Shown here: positions 7,492-16,300 of the stretch, piece by piece | Position numbering within the stretch: position 1 is the stretch's first letter | Layout: each line of letters opens with the position of its first letter | From: an uncultured Collinsella sp. | GTDB taxonomy: Bacteria; Actinomycetota; Coriobacteriia; Coriobacteriales; Coriobacteriaceae | Length of the DNA stretch: 64,000 nucleotides | Reading direction: 5' to 3' | Assembly (NCBI GenBank): GCA_900758845.1 | Contig: CAAESW010000037.1 | Coordinates: 1 to 64,000 of the forward strand | The notes under the pieces: model-generated | The model's database searches: none | What the model was told of the DNA's origin: nothing | The model's input: only the letters and a program-made list of their open reading frames with translations | Made by a program: the position numbers and the translations under genes

Positions 7492-7519
7492 CTTTTGCTA
7501 ATTTTTGCAAGTTTTGCTA
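7466..7519 (-). repeat. Six GCAAA repeats phased at 9-10 bp upstream of ATPase relic
   Basis: On the plus strand TTTGC occurs with GC at 7469, 7478, 7488, 7497, 7507 and 7516, intervals 9, 10, 9, 10, 9. On the minus strand this reads as alternating TAGCAAAA and TGCAAAAA. Regular near-helical phasing suggests a cooperative protein-binding array at the promoter of the decayed ATPase. Confidence 0.65.
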
Positions 7520-7673
7520 ACGGTTTAACATGTCTTGTGCCGCGGGATTGCAGGAGTGAAAAACGGGGATTCCTATTATTCCGACTACGTTGCAGCGAGC
7601 GGGGCCCGGAGCGCGATGTTGCTGCGCTCCGGGCCCCACCGTTTTGAGAGCTTATGGCGGTTCTGCCGTCGTC

Positions 7674-9914
7674 CTAGTCAAACAGACTCGGCATGTCGTT
7701 TTCTTTCATGAGGGCACCGGCAGAGGGGAGGCTCTGTGCGGTGAACTTTTCGGCCGAGACGCCGGCGCCAAGAATCTCCTCGGTTGTGCCGACGGTGGTG
7801 ACCGAGCGGCCCTTCTTGGCCGTAAAGGCCTGGACGCCCTGCGTGTTGGTGGTCGTCTTGGTCTTGAGCAGCGACGTGTTGAAGTTCATCAGGCGGTAGT
7901 CGTTCGAGACCAGTGCGATGTCGCGATCTTCTTTGAGCACCTGGGCATACAGCAGCTTGCTGCCGCCGTAGATGGCGTTCTTGAGGCGTTTGCGGTTGGT
8001 CTTGGTGACGTATCCAGAAAGCGCGACGCGCACCACGCGGCCGTTCTCAAAGACGAACAGCACGTCGGCCTTGTAGTCCTCGGGGTCGATGACCCAGATG
8101 ACGCTCTCGTCGGGTTCCATCTCAAGATCGGTCGGCAGGTACGAGCCCAGCTGGGCCGACTTGGTGTCCTCAAACGCCGCGACCTTGCACTTGTACACCT
8201 GGCTCTTGTTGGTAAAGACCAGCAGCTCGTGGGTGTTGGAGGACGGGAACTCAATAAAGGGTTTGTCGCCGTCTTTGTACTTGAGCGTGGTCGCCTTCTT
8301 GAGCACGCGGTCCGTCATCTTCTTAAGGTAGCCATCGCGCGAGAGCATGATGGTCACTGGGTACTCCTCGACCTCGGGCTCCAAGCTTACCTCGATAACC
8401 TCATGGGGCTCGATCCTGCCCGTGCGACGCGGCATCACGTACTTCTTGTTGACCGCGGCTAGCTCGTCACTGATGACCTTCTTGATGTTGTCTTCGCTCG
8501 AGAGAATCTCCTCAAGCTCGGCAATCTCGCCCTCAAGCTTTGCAATGTCCTTGGTGCGGTTGAGGATGTACTCCTCGTTGATGTTGCGGAGCTTAAGTTC
8601 GGCAACAAACTCGGCCTGAGTCTCGTCGATGTCGAAACCCTTCATAAGATTGGGCACGACCTCGGCTTCGAGCTTGGTGCCACGGATGATGGCGATCGCC
8701 TTGTCGATGTCGAGCAGGATCGCCTCGAGGCCGTGCAGCAGGTGCAGGCGCTCGGACTTTTTTCCCAGGTCAAAGTTAATGCGGCGACGCGTGGACTCAA
8801 TACGCCACTTGACCCACTCGTGCAGGATCTGACGCACGCCCATAACGCGAGGGTAACCATCGACCAACACGTTGAAGTTGCATGAGAACGAATCCTGCAG
8901 CGTGGTCGAGCGATAGAGCTTGGCCATGAGCTTGTCGGGGTCGACACCGCGCTTAAGGTCGATGGCGATGCGCAGGCCCGAGAGGTCGGTCTCGTCGCGG
9001 ATGTCGGCGATCTCCTTGACCTTGCCCTCCTTGGAGAGCTTGACGATGCGCTCGATGATGACATCGGTCTTGGTGGTGTAGGGGATCTCGTAGACCTCGA
9101 TAATGCGCTCTTCGGGAATCCAGCGCCAGCGGGAGCGGATCTGGAAGCTGCCAAGGCCGGTCTCGATAATCTTTTCCATCTCCTCGCGGCGGTAGATGAT
9201 CTCGCCGCCGGTCGAGAAGTCGGGCATGGGCATGTACTCGAGCAGATCGCAGTCGGGATCCTTGAGGTAATGCATCGTGGCAGTACAGACCTCGTTGAGG
9301 TTGAAACCGCAGATGTCGGACGCCATGGCGACGCCGATGCCCTTATTGGCCGAGACAAGGATGTTGGGGAACGTGGTGGGCAGCAGACGCGGCTCCTTCA
9401 TGGCGCCGTCGTAGCTGTCGACGAAGTCGACCGGGTCCTTGTCGATGTCCTTGAAGATCTCGGCGCTGATGGGGGAGAGCTTGGCTTCGGTATAACGCGA
9501 GGCGGCGTAGCTCAGATCGCCCGAATAGTACTTGCCAAAGTTGCCCTTCGACTCCACGAAGGGGGCGAGCAGTGCCTCGTTGCCGGTGGCCAGACGCACC
9601 ATCGTCTCGTAGATCGCGGCGTCGCCGTGCGGGTTGAGCTTCATGGTCTGGCCCACAATGTTGGCGCTCTTCTGGCGCTCGCCCTTGAGCAGACCCATCT
9701 TGTACATGGTGTAGAGCAGCTTGCGGTGCGACGGCTTAAAGCCGTCGATCTCGGGGAACGCACGCGAGACGTTGACGCTCATGGCGTAGGGCATGTAGTT
9801 GACCTCGAGCGTCTGCGTGATCGGCTGATCGGTGACCTCTGAGTGCAGGCCGATGACGTTCTCGGCGTTGACCTGCTTTTTCTTTGGCTGGTTCTTCGTC
9901 TTCTTCTTTGCCAC
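7674..9914 (-). CDS. Type IIA DNA topoisomerase subunit A (GyrA/ParC-type)
   Basis: A 746-residue DNA breakage-reunion subunit. The catalytic tyrosine is Tyr141 in SYAASRYTEAKLSPIS; the preceding winged-helix signature is GFKPSHRKLLYTMYKMG and KLNPHGDAAIYETMVRLA. A long coiled coil spans ~400-500 and a six-bladed C-terminal beta-propeller-like region (RDGYLKKM, FTNKSQVYKCKV, FENGRVVRV, VSNDYRLMNF) follows. The GyrA-box QRRGGKG is not visible, favouring a ParC-like role (decatenation) over gyrase, but this is inference. The N-terminus is lysine-rich. It is 45 bases downstream of the B subunit gene, forming a two-gene operon. Confidence 0.93.
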   Translation of the reverse strand: MAKKKTKNQPKKKQVNAENVIGLHSEVTDQPITQTLEVNYMPYAMSVNVSRAFPEIDGFKPSHRKLLYTMYKMGLLKGERQKSANIVGQTMKLNPHGDAAIYETMVRLATGNEALLAPFVESKGNFGKYYSGDLSYAASRYTEAKLSPISAEIFKDIDKDPVDFVDSYDGAMKEPRLLPTTFPNILVSANKGIGVAMASDICGFNLNEVCTATMHYLKDPDCDLLEYMPMPDFSTGGEIIYRREEMEKIIETGLGSFQIRSRWRWIPEERIIEVYEIPYTTKTDVIIERIVKLSKEGKVKEIADIRDETDLSGLRIAIDLKRGVDPDKLMAKLYRSTTLQDSFSCNFNVLVDGYPRVMGVRQILHEWVKWRIESTRRRINFDLGKKSERLHLLHGLEAILLDIDKAIAIIRGTKLEAEVVPNLMKGFDIDETQAEFVAELKLRNINEEYILNRTKDIAKLEGEIAELEEILSSEDNIKKVISDELAAVNKKYVMPRRTGRIEPHEVIEVSLEPEVEEYPVTIMLSRDGYLKKMTDRVLKKATTLKYKDGDKPFIEFPSSNTHELLVFTNKSQVYKCKVAAFEDTKSAQLGSYLPTDLEMEPDESVIWVIDPEDYKADVLFVFENGRVVRVALSGYVTKTNRKRLKNAIYGGSKLLYAQVLKEDRDIALVSNDYRLMNFNTSLLKTKTTTNTQGVQAFTAKKGRSVTTVGTTEEILGAGVSAEKFTAQSLPSAGALMKENDMPSLFD

Positions 9915-9959
9915 GATATCCTCTTGAACTTCTTATGGGCCGTCGTTATCGATTTGCTG

Positions 9960-11957
9960 TTACTGCAGGTCCAGCTGGTCCAGGTATTCCTTGCCGTGCT
10001 CCGAGATATGGCGCTTGCGGCCCGCCTCGTCGTTGCCCAGCAACAGGTTAAACATGGTTTCCATCTTGGTGACGTCCTCGGGCTCCACTTTGATCAGGCG
10101 ACGCGTCTCGGGGTTCATGGTGGTGAGCCACATCATGTCCGGGTCGTTCTCACCAAGACCCTTGGAGCGGTTGATGGAGCACTTCTGATCGCCAATCTCC
10201 TTGAGGATGCCGTTCTTCTCGAGCTCGGTGTAGGCAAAGTAGGTCTTCTCTTTGCAGTTGATCTCGTAGAGCGGCGACTCGGCGATATACACGTAACCCT
10301 CGTCGATAAGTGTGGGCACCAGGCGATAGAGCATGGTGAGCACGAGCGTGCGGATGTGATAACCGTCGACGTCGGCGTCCGTACAGATGATGACCTTGTT
10401 CCAGTTGAGGTTGTCCAGGTCAAAGGCGCCCAGGTTCTTGATGCGCTTGTCCTTGATCTCCACACCGCAGCCCAGCACGCGCATAAGGTCCATGATGATG
10501 TCGGACTTAAAGATGCGCGGATAATCCTCCTTCAGGCAGTTGAGGATCTTACCGCGGACGGGCATAACGCCCTGGAACTCGGCATCGCGCGAGGTGCGAA
10601 TGGCGCCTGCTGCCGAGTCGCCCTCTACGATGTAGATCTCGCGACGGTTCTTGTCCTTGGAGCGGCAGTCGATGAACTTCTGCACGCGGTTGGCCATATC
10701 GGTCTTCTGCTGCAGGTTGGTCTTGATGCTCTGGCGCGTCTTCTCGGCATTCTCGCGTGAACGCTTGTTGATGAGCACCTGCTCCATAATCTTATTGGCG
10801 GCGTCCTTGTTCTCGATCAAGTAGGTCGAGAGGCGCTCCTTAAAGAAGGCAGTCATGGCCTGCTGGATAAAGCGGTTGTTGATGGCCTTCTTAGTCTGGT
10901 TTTCGTAAGACGTCTGGGTGGAGAAGCAGTTGGTCACTAGTACCAGACAGTCCTGGACGTCCTGCCACTTAATGCCGCTCTCGTTTTTGTTGTATTTGCC
11001 CTGTTGCTTAATGTAGGCATCGATGGCGCTGGTCAAAGCGCTGCGGGCGGCCTTCTCGGGCGAACCGCCGTTCTCGAGCCACGATGAGTTGTGGTAGTAC
11101 TCCTGCATCATGAAGGTGCGCGAGAAGCACATGCATGCGGTGATTTTTACGTTGTAATCGGGCAGGTCCTCGCGATCGCGACCGCGACGGTCGGCCTCGA
11201 TAAAGAAGGGCTCGGTAAGGTAGTCGGTACCGACCTTCTCGAGCACGTAGTCCTCGATGCCCTTGGGATAGCAAAAATCCTCTTCGGAAAACTCACCATC
11301 GTCGCCCTCGATGTGCAGGCGGAAGGTCACGTTGGCGTTGACCACGGCCTGACGGCGCATGGTCTCGCGATACCAATCGTGGGGGATACTGATGGAGGTA
11401 AAGACCTCAAGATCGGGACGCCACTTGATGGTGGTACCGGTGCGGTTCTCGTCGCTGGGCTCAATCTCGAGCGCCTTCTTTTTGGCGCCGACGACCTTGC
11501 CCTTCTTAAAGTGCAGGGAGTACTTATTGCCGTCGCGCCAAACCGTGACATCCATGTACTCGGAGGCGTACTGGGTCGCGCAGGAGCCCAGGCCGTTGGT
11601 ACCGAGCGAGAAGTCGTAGTCGCCGCCCTGGTTGTTGTTATACTTGCCGCCGGCATAGAGCTCGCAGAAGACGAGTTCCCAGTTAAAGCGTTTCTCGGAG
11701 GGGTTCCAGTCGAGCGGGCAGCCGCGGCCGTTGTCCTCTACCTGAATAGAGCCATCGCGAAAGGCGGTAAGGGTGATGAGCTTGCCGTAGCCCTGGCGCG
11801 CCTCGTCAACGGCGTTGGACAGGATCTCAAAGGCAGCGTGTGCACAGCCATCGAGTCCGTCCGAGCCAAAGATGACGGCGGGGCGCAGGCGTACGCGTTC
11901 CTCGTCCTTGAGCTGGCGGATACTGTCGTTACCATAGTTTGCGGTGTTTTTTGCCAT
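9960..11957 (-). CDS. Type IIA DNA topoisomerase subunit B (GyrB/ParE-type), divergent
   Basis: A 665-residue ATPase/TOPRIM subunit. The GHKL fold shows EILSNAVDEARQG (Mg/ATP Asn), VEDNGRGCPLDW and SLGTNGLGSCATQYAS; the TOPRIM domain shows IYIVEGDSAAGAIRTSRD, VMPVRGKILN and IICTDADVDGYHIRTLVL. The usual KRPGMYIG near the N-terminus is replaced by RLRPAVIFGSDGLDGC, marking a divergent branch compared with housekeeping GyrB/ParE. With the A subunit it makes a complete heterotetrameric enzyme that passes duplex DNA at the expense of ATP. Whether it decatenates or supercoils cannot be read from sequence. Confidence 0.93.
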   Translation of the reverse strand: MAKNTANYGNDSIRQLKDEERVRLRPAVIFGSDGLDGCAHAAFEILSNAVDEARQGYGKLITLTAFRDGSIQVEDNGRGCPLDWNPSEKRFNWELVFCELYAGGKYNNNQGGDYDFSLGTNGLGSCATQYASEYMDVTVWRDGNKYSLHFKKGKVVGAKKKALEIEPSDENRTGTTIKWRPDLEVFTSISIPHDWYRETMRRQAVVNANVTFRLHIEGDDGEFSEEDFCYPKGIEDYVLEKVGTDYLTEPFFIEADRRGRDREDLPDYNVKITACMCFSRTFMMQEYYHNSSWLENGGSPEKAARSALTSAIDAYIKQQGKYNKNESGIKWQDVQDCLVLVTNCFSTQTSYENQTKKAINNRFIQQAMTAFFKERLSTYLIENKDAANKIMEQVLINKRSRENAEKTRQSIKTNLQQKTDMANRVQKFIDCRSKDKNRREIYIVEGDSAAGAIRTSRDAEFQGVMPVRGKILNCLKEDYPRIFKSDIIMDLMRVLGCGVEIKDKRIKNLGAFDLDNLNWNKVIICTDADVDGYHIRTLVLTMLYRLVPTLIDEGYVYIAESPLYEINCKEKTYFAYTELEKNGILKEIGDQKCSINRSKGLGENDPDMMWLTTMNPETRRLIKVEPEDVTKMETMFNLLLGNDEAGRKRHISEHGKEYLDQLDLQ

Positions 11958-12221
11958 ACTCGCTCTCTCGGTGCTCCTTTGCTGCGTTTAAGTCATATAG
12001 ATAGTCAAAGTAGCATAGCCCAGCCCACAGACGATTCCAACCAACACGAAATCCATCGAACAATCGTTCGGATTAACAGGGATAGTGTTTAGTGGTAGCG
12101 CGGCATTGTTAAACAAATTTGGATACAGATGAATTTTATTTAATAGGGATCTAGTTTTACTAAACAAAATCGAACGATGCTGATCGCACGAGCGGGCACA
12201 TCGATCGACTATCAATCACGT

Positions 12222-12258
12222 TTACTCGGACAAAACCGAGTCGGTTCTGTCCGAGTAA
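12222..12258. repeat. 37-nt hairpin, 17-bp stem with one mismatch
   Basis: TTACTCGGACA (12222-12232) pairs with TGTCCGAGTAA (12248-12258) and inside it AACCGA pairs with TCGGTT, with one A/C mismatch between. There is no T-run, so this is more likely an operator or structured leader than a terminator. Confidence 0.6.
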
Positions 12259-12318
12259 GTTTGAATAGTGAACCGAAGCTGTAATGTCCGCATGGCGATG
12301 TCGGACATGGTTTTCATA

Positions 12319-12387
12319 ATGACAGATATAGTTGACATTGTCTGATATATGCAATATATTTCTGTCATGTTGCAACGGATATCTGTC
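12319..12387 (+). promoter_or_regulatory. XRE-gene promoter with repeated CTGTC operator half-sites
   Basis: -35 TTGACA (12332-12337) and -10 TATATT (12355-12360) are 17 bp apart. GACAGATAT (12321-12329) is the exact reverse complement of ATATCTGTC (12379-12387), and TCTGTCAT (12361-12368) is the reverse complement of ATGACAGA (12319-12326). Three half-sites bracket the promoter, as expected for autoregulation by the small XRE protein it drives. Confidence 0.75.
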
Positions 12388-12408
12388 CATTACTACGAAA
12401 GGAACTCC

Positions 12409-12639
12409 ATGCCGGGCAAAAAGAACCTACGCATGAAGGCGGCGCGCGCGGCGGTTGGCCTTTCGCAAGCTGACTTGGCCGAGGCCGTGGGCGTTACGCG
12501 CCAGACTATCGGCCTAATCGAGGCGGGCGGCTATAACCCCACGCTCAATTTATGTGTGGCGATCTGCAAAGCGCTACGCGTTACGTTGAACGATCTGTTT
12601 TGGGAAGACGGGATCGACGTCGACCCTAACGCTCTTTAG
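12409..12639 (+). CDS. Small XRE-family transcriptional regulator (YgzD/Cro-like)
   Basis: A 76-residue single-domain helix-turn-helix protein: RMKAARAAVGLSQADLAEAV GVTRQTIGLIEAGG is a standard HTH_3 and YNPTLNLCVAICKALRVTL NDLFW completes the fold. Proteins of this size usually repress their own operon. ATG 12409 is preceded by GAAAGGA. Nine bases downstream a four-helix membrane protein gene begins, a recurrent pairing in Gram-positive and Coriobacteriia genomes. Confidence 0.88.
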   Translation: MPGKKNLRMKAARAAVGLSQADLAEAVGVTRQTIGLIEAGGYNPTLNLCVAICKALRVTLNDLFWEDGIDVDPNAL

Positions 12640-12648
12640 GAGTTCGCT

Positions 12649-13233
12649 ATGAAATTTGAAGATTTAAAACTCGTGCAAAAGTGGCGTGAATATGCCGGCC
12701 CAAAGGATGAGCGCCTGGAGGCTGAGAGCGCGAAGATCTACAAGATTGGTTTCGTGCTGCTTTCGTTTGGCATGTTGATGATATTTTTCTACCAGTTTAT
12801 AGCTCGACAGGTTGCGTGGGTTCACAGCGACGCCAGTGAAATGCCGCATGGCTTTGCAACGCCGTTCGAGGCAGCCATGTATTTGTGGCTCGTTCTCGTG
12901 ATGTTGATTTGCGCAGGACTGCAAACGCGGAAGGGCTATGTCGATACCAATCGTTTTGGGCAAACCGAGCATCTTCCTGTTGGATATTTCCTGCTTCTCA
13001 GCGGTCTTAGCGGCGCCGCGTTCGCGCTTGTTATTGCCGCAATGCGCTGTATCGCTGAGGCGCAGATCGTACCGCTCGAAAGCGTCTTTTGGTTGGCGAA
13101 CCTGGCCACGGGCGTGTTCTGCGGTGCGACGATTTTCGCGGCCACGTTTGCTGCCCTGTGCGCAACGTTTTTCACGGCGAAAAGACGCCGTGCCAAGCTC
13201 GAGGCAGAACTCGACTCCTCTGACGACATCTAA
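12649..13233 (+). CDS. Integral membrane protein, four transmembrane helices, partner of XRE regulator
   Basis: A 194-residue protein with a cytoplasmic charged start (DLKLVQKWREYAGPKDERLE), then hydrophobic segments around residues 32-52, 75-92, 107-128 and 147-170, and a basic/acidic tail (KRRRAKLEAELDSSDD). It resembles the small DUF3169/DUF6773-type membrane proteins that follow YgzD-like regulators; I do not know a function. AGGAG lies 7 bases before the ATG. A terminator follows at 13242. Confidence 0.75.
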   Translation: MKFEDLKLVQKWREYAGPKDERLEAESAKIYKIGFVLLSFGMLMIFFYQFIARQVAWVHSDASEMPHGFATPFEAAMYLWLVLVMLICAGLQTRKGYVDTNRFGQTEHLPVGYFLLLSGLSGAAFALVIAAMRCIAEAQIVPLESVFWLANLATGVFCGATIFAATFAALCATFFTAKRRRAKLEAELDSSDDI

Positions 13234-13241
13234 TGCGTAAT

Positions 13242-13275
13242 GGGCTGGCTCTGGGTATTCAGAACCAGCCCTTTT
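13242..13275 (+). terminator. Rho-independent terminator after membrane protein gene
   Basis: GGGCTGG...CCAGCCC (with inner TCTG/CAGA) followed by TTTT, eight bases after the stop at 13233. Confidence 0.75.
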
Positions 13276-13322
13276 GGTGTTCGATGAGCCGAGTCGGCGT
13301 CTCTCGCAAAGGTAACTGGGAG

Positions 13323-16300
13323 CTAGCGAGGCGTATCCGAATTGACCTCATCGGCGGTGTCGTTTTCGAGCGCCGTGCGGCGGGCGCTGTAGGCGATGAG
13401 GCCGGCGCCTGCCGCGGCGAGTGCTGTAGCGGCTGCCGTAAGGGGAGCATTGACATCGCCCGTGCCAGCGAGCGCGCCCGCTTTTCCGGAGCGCTTGTTA
13501 TTGCTGTGGTCCTTGCCACTGCCGGAACTCCTTCCGCCGGAGCCGCCGCCCTCGTCGGTACCGCCGCCACTCGAGCCGCCATCGTCGTCTACTGTCATCG
13601 GGGCGTCGTGAAGTTCTGTCGTATCCGCGCTGTCGCATACGCCGACCTGAACTTCTGAGCGTTCGCATGCCGCGTCGGGCACATGAAGCTCGTGCAGTAC
13701 GGCACCCAGCGCCGAGTTTGCGCCCGGTCGAATTTCCTCGAGCGTTACGGGATCGAGCGCCACCAGATTACGCGCCTTCGCATACAGCGTTACGCGTTTG
13801 CCCACTTCGTCGCTCCAACTCTCGGGGATAGCGAAGCTCATGCGGAACTGTGCCGTGCAACCCGGTGCCAGCACGGCGTTGCCACTGTCGGCTACCAGCG
13901 GGTGCGTTGCAAAAGGTGTGCCCAGCGTTTCGAGCGCGTACTTCACGTGTGCCATGTCGTTGACCGAAGCGTCCTCGGCAAGCTCTGGATCGTAGATCGA
14001 TGCCATGCGTGTGTTCGCTCCGAACCCGATGGATGCGCTGGAGAACGGCTGGCTGGAGCCCTCTCGGTACAGATCGATTGTGCCGGCGGTCAGCAAGGTG
14101 TTGCCGTCGTTTCGCACCGTGACCATGAAGGATTCGCCTGCTGCTCCGGGCACCACCGCGCCCGAGGTAGCGACTGCGCCCGTCGGAGTGGCACACGCCA
14201 CCAAGGGCACTTCGATGCCGTGTAGTTCTGCCTCGCTCTTCTCCGCGCTCACAATGTGCGTGGCGAGCGCGGAGAGCATGCTCCCCGACGTCAAAAATGT
14301 CGTTATCTGATCGACGGGATGGTCCAGCTCGCACATCACGAACGGCTCCGTAAACAGATCGCCTGCCAAGGTGCTGGCGAAGATGCGGAAGTGCTTGCCC
14401 ATCACTGCTACCGGGTTGCCTTCTTCGTCGTAGGTTTGCCCCACCTTGCCATCGGTGTTCTCTACATAGAGCACGCACCTGCCGTTGTTGCTTACGCTAA
14501 ACGATGCCGGGCCACAGCCTGCGGCACCCACGGGCTGCGTTGCAAATGCCGATGCGCCTCGCGTCCAAGTAATATGCTGCAGTTGCTCGTTGACGGTAGC
14601 CAAAAAGCCCGTGTGCTGCGGCCACGGCACCGCGTGGGGTACTGTGGCATCTGGCGACATAACGCCCCAGCTCGCAATGGACTGGCCGATCACGGCGTAC
14701 GATGCACAGCCACAACCGCCTGCGGTCTCGTATGCAATGGGCACCACCATTTTGCCGTTGATATTCTCGGGCGCGCCGAGCTCGATGCTCGACGGTGCCT
14801 GCGGAAAGCGGAGGACCTGACGGAACGTGAGACTGTCGCCCGAAACGTCCGACCACAGGGTAAAGCACTCCAGCGCAACCTCGGCCTCGCTGCCGAGCGT
14901 CTTTTCTGCGGTGGTTCCGCGGCGGTGGAGGTAGGCGCCCGACAGGCGCCCGTCGACAAGTGTCTTGCCCACCGTGATGCGTGGGCACTGCAGGCAATGG
15001 TAGCCATCCTCCTGAAGGCGGCCGCGCGAGATGCTGCGCCACGACGTGTGCGATATCACGCGAACTCCGTCGTTGCTTATGCGCAGGCGCACAACGGACA
15101 GTATGCCGGATGTGCTCGCCGTATCGAAAAGGGTGTTGTCGCCGGCGGGGCGCTCGCCCGAGACCAGCAGCACGTAGGCGTCCTGGTTTCCTCTTCCGTC
15201 CGTATATTCCACTACGTCGAAGTCGTAATCGTATATGCTGTCGCGCTCCACGTCGCCCTCGCCAAACCCAAGGGGAAAGTCTACAGGCGTGGGAGCGGAC
15301 CACGTCCCGTTTGCCTTTGTGTGTACCACCAGGCGCGAGCGACCATTGTCGCCGTAGCGCACCGAGGCGATACGGAACAGGCATTCTACGCCGGCAATCA
15401 TTGCCAGCTTCATGTGGGCTTCGCTGAGCACGCCAGCAAACAGCACGTTGTCGCTCGAGGGCTTGATGCCGCCACGCTCGTCCTCCGACACGCCGGCAGA
15501 ATCGGCGTTCGGGTCGGCAACGGTGTTCGTTGCCTGACCGATGTAGGTGTACTCATACATCGGCGCGGCGTTTTCGTCGTTCTCTATCAGTGCATGGACG
15601 AAATGCTCGATCTGTCCCGTGTCGTCGCTTTCTGCATCCGCCTCGAGCTCAATGCGCGTGACCGCCCGATCCCAATCGCGCACGACAGGCGCGGCGTTTA
15701 CGGCAGTGGCCTTAACCTCAGCGCGTGCGAGCAGCTCGGCGTTGGTGACGATGGTGGCCGATGCGATAAATTGCGGCACGCCGCCCGCCTCGATGTTGCC
15801 GGGCATGCCGAAGCGGGCATCCAACGTGTAAGGCGTATCTCCACCCAATGCGAGCTCAGAGCGCTGGAGCACATACTGGTTGCTATTGTTCACCGACATA
15901 TTCCACGAATCGAGGAGTGTGGGCCACGATCCCGACCAAGCCTTGGTGGTCCACTTGAACATTACGAACTGGAGTATCACATCGACATCGACGTCTGCAC
16001 CCACGCGCAGCCGCGGAAGCTGGTGCCCGTCCGCCTTCTCGTACCCAATGAACAGGGTGAGGGATGCGGCGCCACGCACGGCAGACGAGGCGACGCCTGC
16101 AACGCCGGCGCCAAAGATAACGGCAAGCCCGATCTGGATGGTGAATGAGCCCGACGTGTTGGAATAGTCGAGCGAAATGTTCTTGAAAAACGCCGCGCCG
16201 CTGCCGTGCGTGTGGGCACCCACGGCGAGCGCCAGCTTCGCCAGCACCCAGGGGTTGACGTTTAGGAAAAAGGGCACCGGTCCTAGGGTAAACTGCTCGG

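Larger units (their letters stand above)
11958..12408. other. 450-bp AT-rich divergent intergenic region (topoisomerase / XRE gene)
   Basis: No convincing reading frame. It holds the start-proximal region of the topoisomerase operon (AT-rich stretch 12070-12170 in which I cannot fix one promoter), the large hairpin at 12222-12258 and the XRE promoter/operator at 12321-12387. Confidence 0.6.

Noticed and set aside
14256..16148. 630-residue plus-strand frame inside the surface protein gene
   Set aside because: Antisense shadow; the minus strand has a signal peptide, linker and sorting signal in one frame.
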